In this document: piece after piece, positions 62,123 through 64,000 of the stretch
Position numbering within the stretch: the first letter of the stretch is position 1
How the letters are laid out: each line of letters begins with the position of its first letter
Source: Bosea sp. 124
GTDB lineage: Bacteria > Pseudomonadota > Alphaproteobacteria > Rhizobiales > Beijerinckiaceae
Direction of reading: 5' to 3'
DNA length: 64,000 bases
Assembly (NCBI RefSeq): GCF_003046175.1
Contig: NZ_PZZM01000001.1
Span: forward strand, 5,349,001 to 5,413,000
The notes under the pieces: generated by a model
What the model was told of the DNA's origin: nothing
Database searches by the model: none
Seen by the model: only the letters and a program-made list of their open reading frames with translations
Made by a program: the position numbers and the translations under genes

Positions 62123-63121
62123 TCAAAAATGAGCGAAAGAGCCCCGCGCGAAGCTGCGCGCCCTGCCCCGTTCGCGATATGTCGCCACGCCGGCCGCATC
62201 GGTCACCCGACCAATCCCGGTCAGCGCGATTCCGGCAGCCTGCGCCGCCGCGACCATAGCAGGATATTCTCCCTCCGAGGCCGTGCAGAGAATTTCGTAG
62301 TCGTCTCCGCCGGTCCAGGCCAGTTCCGCCAGTGCGGGATCGGCCATGATCGCAGCGCGCGCCGGCTCCGAGAGGGGGACGGCGTCGAGGTCGATCTCGG
62401 CGCCGACGCCGGAGGCCTTCAGCAGCTTGGCGAGGTCGCCGACGAGCCCGTCAGAGACGTCCATCGCGGCCGAGGCATGGGTCTGAAGCCCGGCAGCAAG
62501 CGCAAGGCGCGGCTGCGGATGCAGATAGCGATCGGCCAGGAAGGCGCGCTCCGTCTTGCCCAGACGCGCGACCCAGCCCGGCTTGTCGGGACCATGCACC
62601 TTCAGGCCCAATGCGCCGTCGCCGATCGTGCCGGAGACGAGGATCAGATCGCCAGACCTGGCGCCGGAGCGCGGCACCATGCGGCCGGCCGGCACGCTGC
62701 CGAAAGCGGTGATCGAGAGGGTGAGCGGCCCCGGCGTCGCAACGGTGTCGCCGCCGATCAGGGGGCAGCCGCTCCCGGTCGCCATACCGGCGAGGCCGGC
62801 AGCAAAGCCTGACAGCCATGCTTCGTCCCAGCCCTTCGGCAAGGCGAGCGAGAGCACGAAGCCTTCCGGTTTCGCGCCCTTGGCGGCGAGGTCCGACAGA
62901 TTGACCGCCAGCGCCTTGCGGGCGATCGAGCCCGGCGGATCCCCGGGGAAGAAATGCACGCCGGCGACCAGCGCATCTACCGTCACGACGATCTCATAGC
63001 CTCGCGCCGGCCTGAGCAGCCCGGCATCGTCGAGAAGCCCGAGCCCGCCAGGACCGGCGATCGGAGCGAAGTGACGGGCGATCAGTTCGAATTCGCCGGG
63101 GCGTTCCATGTCCGCTGCCAT
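62123..63121 (-). CDS. thiL: Thiamine-phosphate kinase
   Basis: A 332-residue AIR-synthase-like kinase, making thiamine pyrophosphate from thiamine monophosphate. GEFELIARHFAPIAGPGGLG, VVTVDALVAGVHFFPGDPPG, RKALAVNLSDLAAKGAKPEG, LIGGDTVATPGPLTL and MDVSDGLVGDLAKLLKASGV contain the nucleotide/metal residues. Starts at 63133 (GTG), 63121 and 63109 are all possible; none has a strong site. It lies after nusB in the conserved ribH-nusB-thiL order. Confidence 0.92.
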   Translation of the reverse strand: MAADMERPGEFELIARHFAPIAGPGGLGLLDDAGLLRPARGYEIVVTVDALVAGVHFFPGDPPGSIARKALAVNLSDLAAKGAKPEGFVLSLALPKGWDEAWLSGFAAGLAGMATGSGCPLIGGDTVATPGPLTLSITAFGSVPAGRMVPRSGARSGDLILVSGTIGDGALGLKVHGPDKPGWVARLGKTERAFLADRYLHPQPRLALAAGLQTHASAAMDVSDGLVGDLAKLLKASGVGAEIDLDAVPLSEPARAAIMADPALAELAWTGGDDYEILCTASEGEYPAMVAAAQAAGIALTGIGRVTDAAGVATYRERGRARSFARGSFAHF

Positions 63122-63153
63122 TTGAACCGCCACAGATCACCACATGCGCCGCG

Positions 63154-63254
63154 ACATCCCGGACAAGCGGCGAAGCCGCGCCGATCCGGGATCCATCGTC
63201 GAGCGCAGTTCCCTACGATGGATCCCGGAGCTCCGCTTCGCTGCGTCCGGGATG
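63154..63254. repeat. ~100-bp palindromic intergenic repeat
   Basis: Outer arms CATCCCGGAC/GTCCGGGATG and inner arms gatccgggatccatcgt / acgatggatcccgg are inverted, with agcggcgaagccgc hairpins. A related element is common between genes in this group from memory; only one copy is here. It separates nusB from thiL. Confidence 0.6.
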
Positions 63255-63284
63255 ACGGCCGTGTTTCATAACGCCTCTGACCGC

Positions 63285-63752
63285 TCACGCCGCCGGGGCG
63301 TCGAACTCGTCGGAGCGGAAATCGCGGGCGAGCTTGTCGAGAACGGCATTGACCATGCCGATCTCCTCGCCCTCGTAGAAGGCGCGCGCGACCGCGACAT
63401 ATTCGGAGATCACGGCGCGGGCCGGCACATCCTTGCGGAAGCCCAGCTCATAGGCGCCGGCGCGGAAGATGGCGCGGACCACGGCCTCGACCCGCTTCAG
63501 CGGCCAACCCTCGGCCAGCAGATCGTCGACCGCGCGGTCGACCAGGCGCTGCTCGCGCACGACGCCGCCGAGCAGATCCCGAAAGAAGGCGATCTCGGCC
63601 TTGGGAAGCTCGATGTCCTCGACCTCCTTGCCGATCCAGAAGGCCTCGAACTCGGCCATGGCCTCGACCACGCCGCGTCCGCCAATCTCCATCTCGTAAA
63701 GCGCCTGCACGACCGACAGGCGCGCGCCGCGCCGCAATTCGGCCCGGCTCAC
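63285..63752 (-). CDS. nusB: Transcription antitermination factor NusB
   Basis: A 155-residue all-helical protein: [58 protein letters not shown] and [20 protein letters not shown] then [12 protein letters not shown]. It acts with S10 at boxA in rRNA antitermination. GTG at 63752 overlaps the ribH stop (GTGA). Confidence 0.95.
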   Translation of the reverse strand: MSRAELRRGARLSVVQALYEMEIGGRGVVEAMAEFEAFWIGKEVEDIELPKAEIAFFRDLLGGVVREQRLVDRAVDDLLAEGWPLKRVEAVVRAIFRAGAYELGFRKDVPARAVISEYVAVARAFYEGEEIGMVNAVLDKLARDFRSDEFDAPAA

Positions 63753-64000
63753 GTCGACTGCTCCCCAAGCGATCGCTTGTAGCGCAGCACCGCCAACGCC
63801 GCTTCCGCAGCGCCACCGCCCTTGTCCATCTCCGAGCGGTTGGCGCGGGCCCAGGCCTGTGCTTCGGTCTCGACGGTGAGGATGCCGTTGCCGAGCGGCA
63901 GCGCAAAAGCGACGGAGAGATCCATCAGGGCGCGCGAGCTTTCGCCGGCGACGATGTCGTAATGGCCGGTCTCGCCGCGGATGACGGTGCCGAGCGCGAT
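63749..64000 (-). CDS. ribH: 6,7-dimethyl-8-ribityllumazine synthase (partial)
   Basis: The C-terminal ~83 residues only; the 5-prime part is beyond the window edge. [20 protein letters not shown], the [20 protein letters not shown] loop and [20 protein letters not shown] are unmistakable. It makes the riboflavin precursor. Its stop overlaps the nusB start. Confidence 0.93.
   Translation of the reverse strand: MALGTVIRGETGHYDIVAGESSRALMDLSVAFALPLGNGILTVETEAQAWARANRSEMDKGGGAAEAALAVLRYKRSLGEQST

Noticed and set aside
1..64000. CRISPR arrays, cas genes or an integrated prophage
   Set aside because: No regularly spaced direct repeats and no Cas or phage structural proteins were found; the repeats present are single or paired palindromes.

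Overview
The window is high-GC chromosomal DNA from an alphaproteobacterium, most likely of the order Hyphomicrobiales and possibly a Bosea-like genus. The order is inferred from gene order and protein content: rplM-rpsI; a plsX-fabH-ihfA-merR block next to a DUF177 gene, a bc1-assembly chaperone and a divergent bamE; ribH-nusB-thiL followed by hppA; DUF2842 beside ctaA; and GTG/TTG starts with 4-base stop/start overlaps. The genus is a weaker guess from memory of repeat types and small protein families. No origin, CRISPR array or intact prophage is visible.

Layout. 1-15 kb is mostly housekeeping and metabolism: a FadL-type porin cut by the left edge, a fumarylacetoacetase-like hydrolase, argC behind an apparent arginine attenuator, an agmatinase-family enzyme, an SDR, rplM-rpsI, a TauE exporter, a thioesterase, an enoyl-CoA hydratase-like protein, a CoA-binding protein, an FAD monooxygenase, an O-acetylhomoserine sulfhydrylase and ctaA. 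14-25 kb is an exopolysaccharide locus: deacetylase, CelD-type acetyltransferase, GumC/Wzz, Wza-like export lipoprotein, GT4, a WcaJ-type priming transferase and a Wzy-like polymerase, with a paired SMR transporter inside. A ParDE module and a methyltransferase follow. 26.8-32.5 kb is an accessory strip beginning at a tRNA-Pro: a decayed SRAP gene, a dead IS110, an IS5-type element with a frameshift, orphan small ORFs, an AT-richer methyltransferase and a frameshifted small-protein gene.

32.7-44.5 kb is the most interesting block. It holds a PotABCD-type ABC transporter, an FAD amine oxidase-like protein, an aldehyde dehydrogenase, an enolase-superfamily enzyme, a MocR regulator, a GMC oxidoreductase and a RidA protein. 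Two promoter regions carry the same three-part motif with identical spacing, and a weaker third copy precedes the GMC gene. This looks like one self-regulated catabolic regulon for an unidentified amine or amino-acid-like compound.

44.6-50.6 kb has small envelope-type proteins, an MhqD/MhqO/DoxX/LysR cluster resembling quinone-stress systems, a DUF892 ferritin-like protein and a SugE/Gdx exporter preceded by a probable guanidine-II (mini-ykkC) riboswitch. 50.8-64 kb returns to core genes: merR-ihfA-fabH-plsX, DUF177, bc1 chaperone, bamE, an EamA transporter, a TA pair whose toxin is frameshifted, the H+-pyrophosphatase hppA, a ureidoglycine aminohydrolase-like bicupin, an MFS transporter, thiL, nusB and the end of ribH at the right edge. 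Several families of short palindromic repeats fill intergenic spaces.
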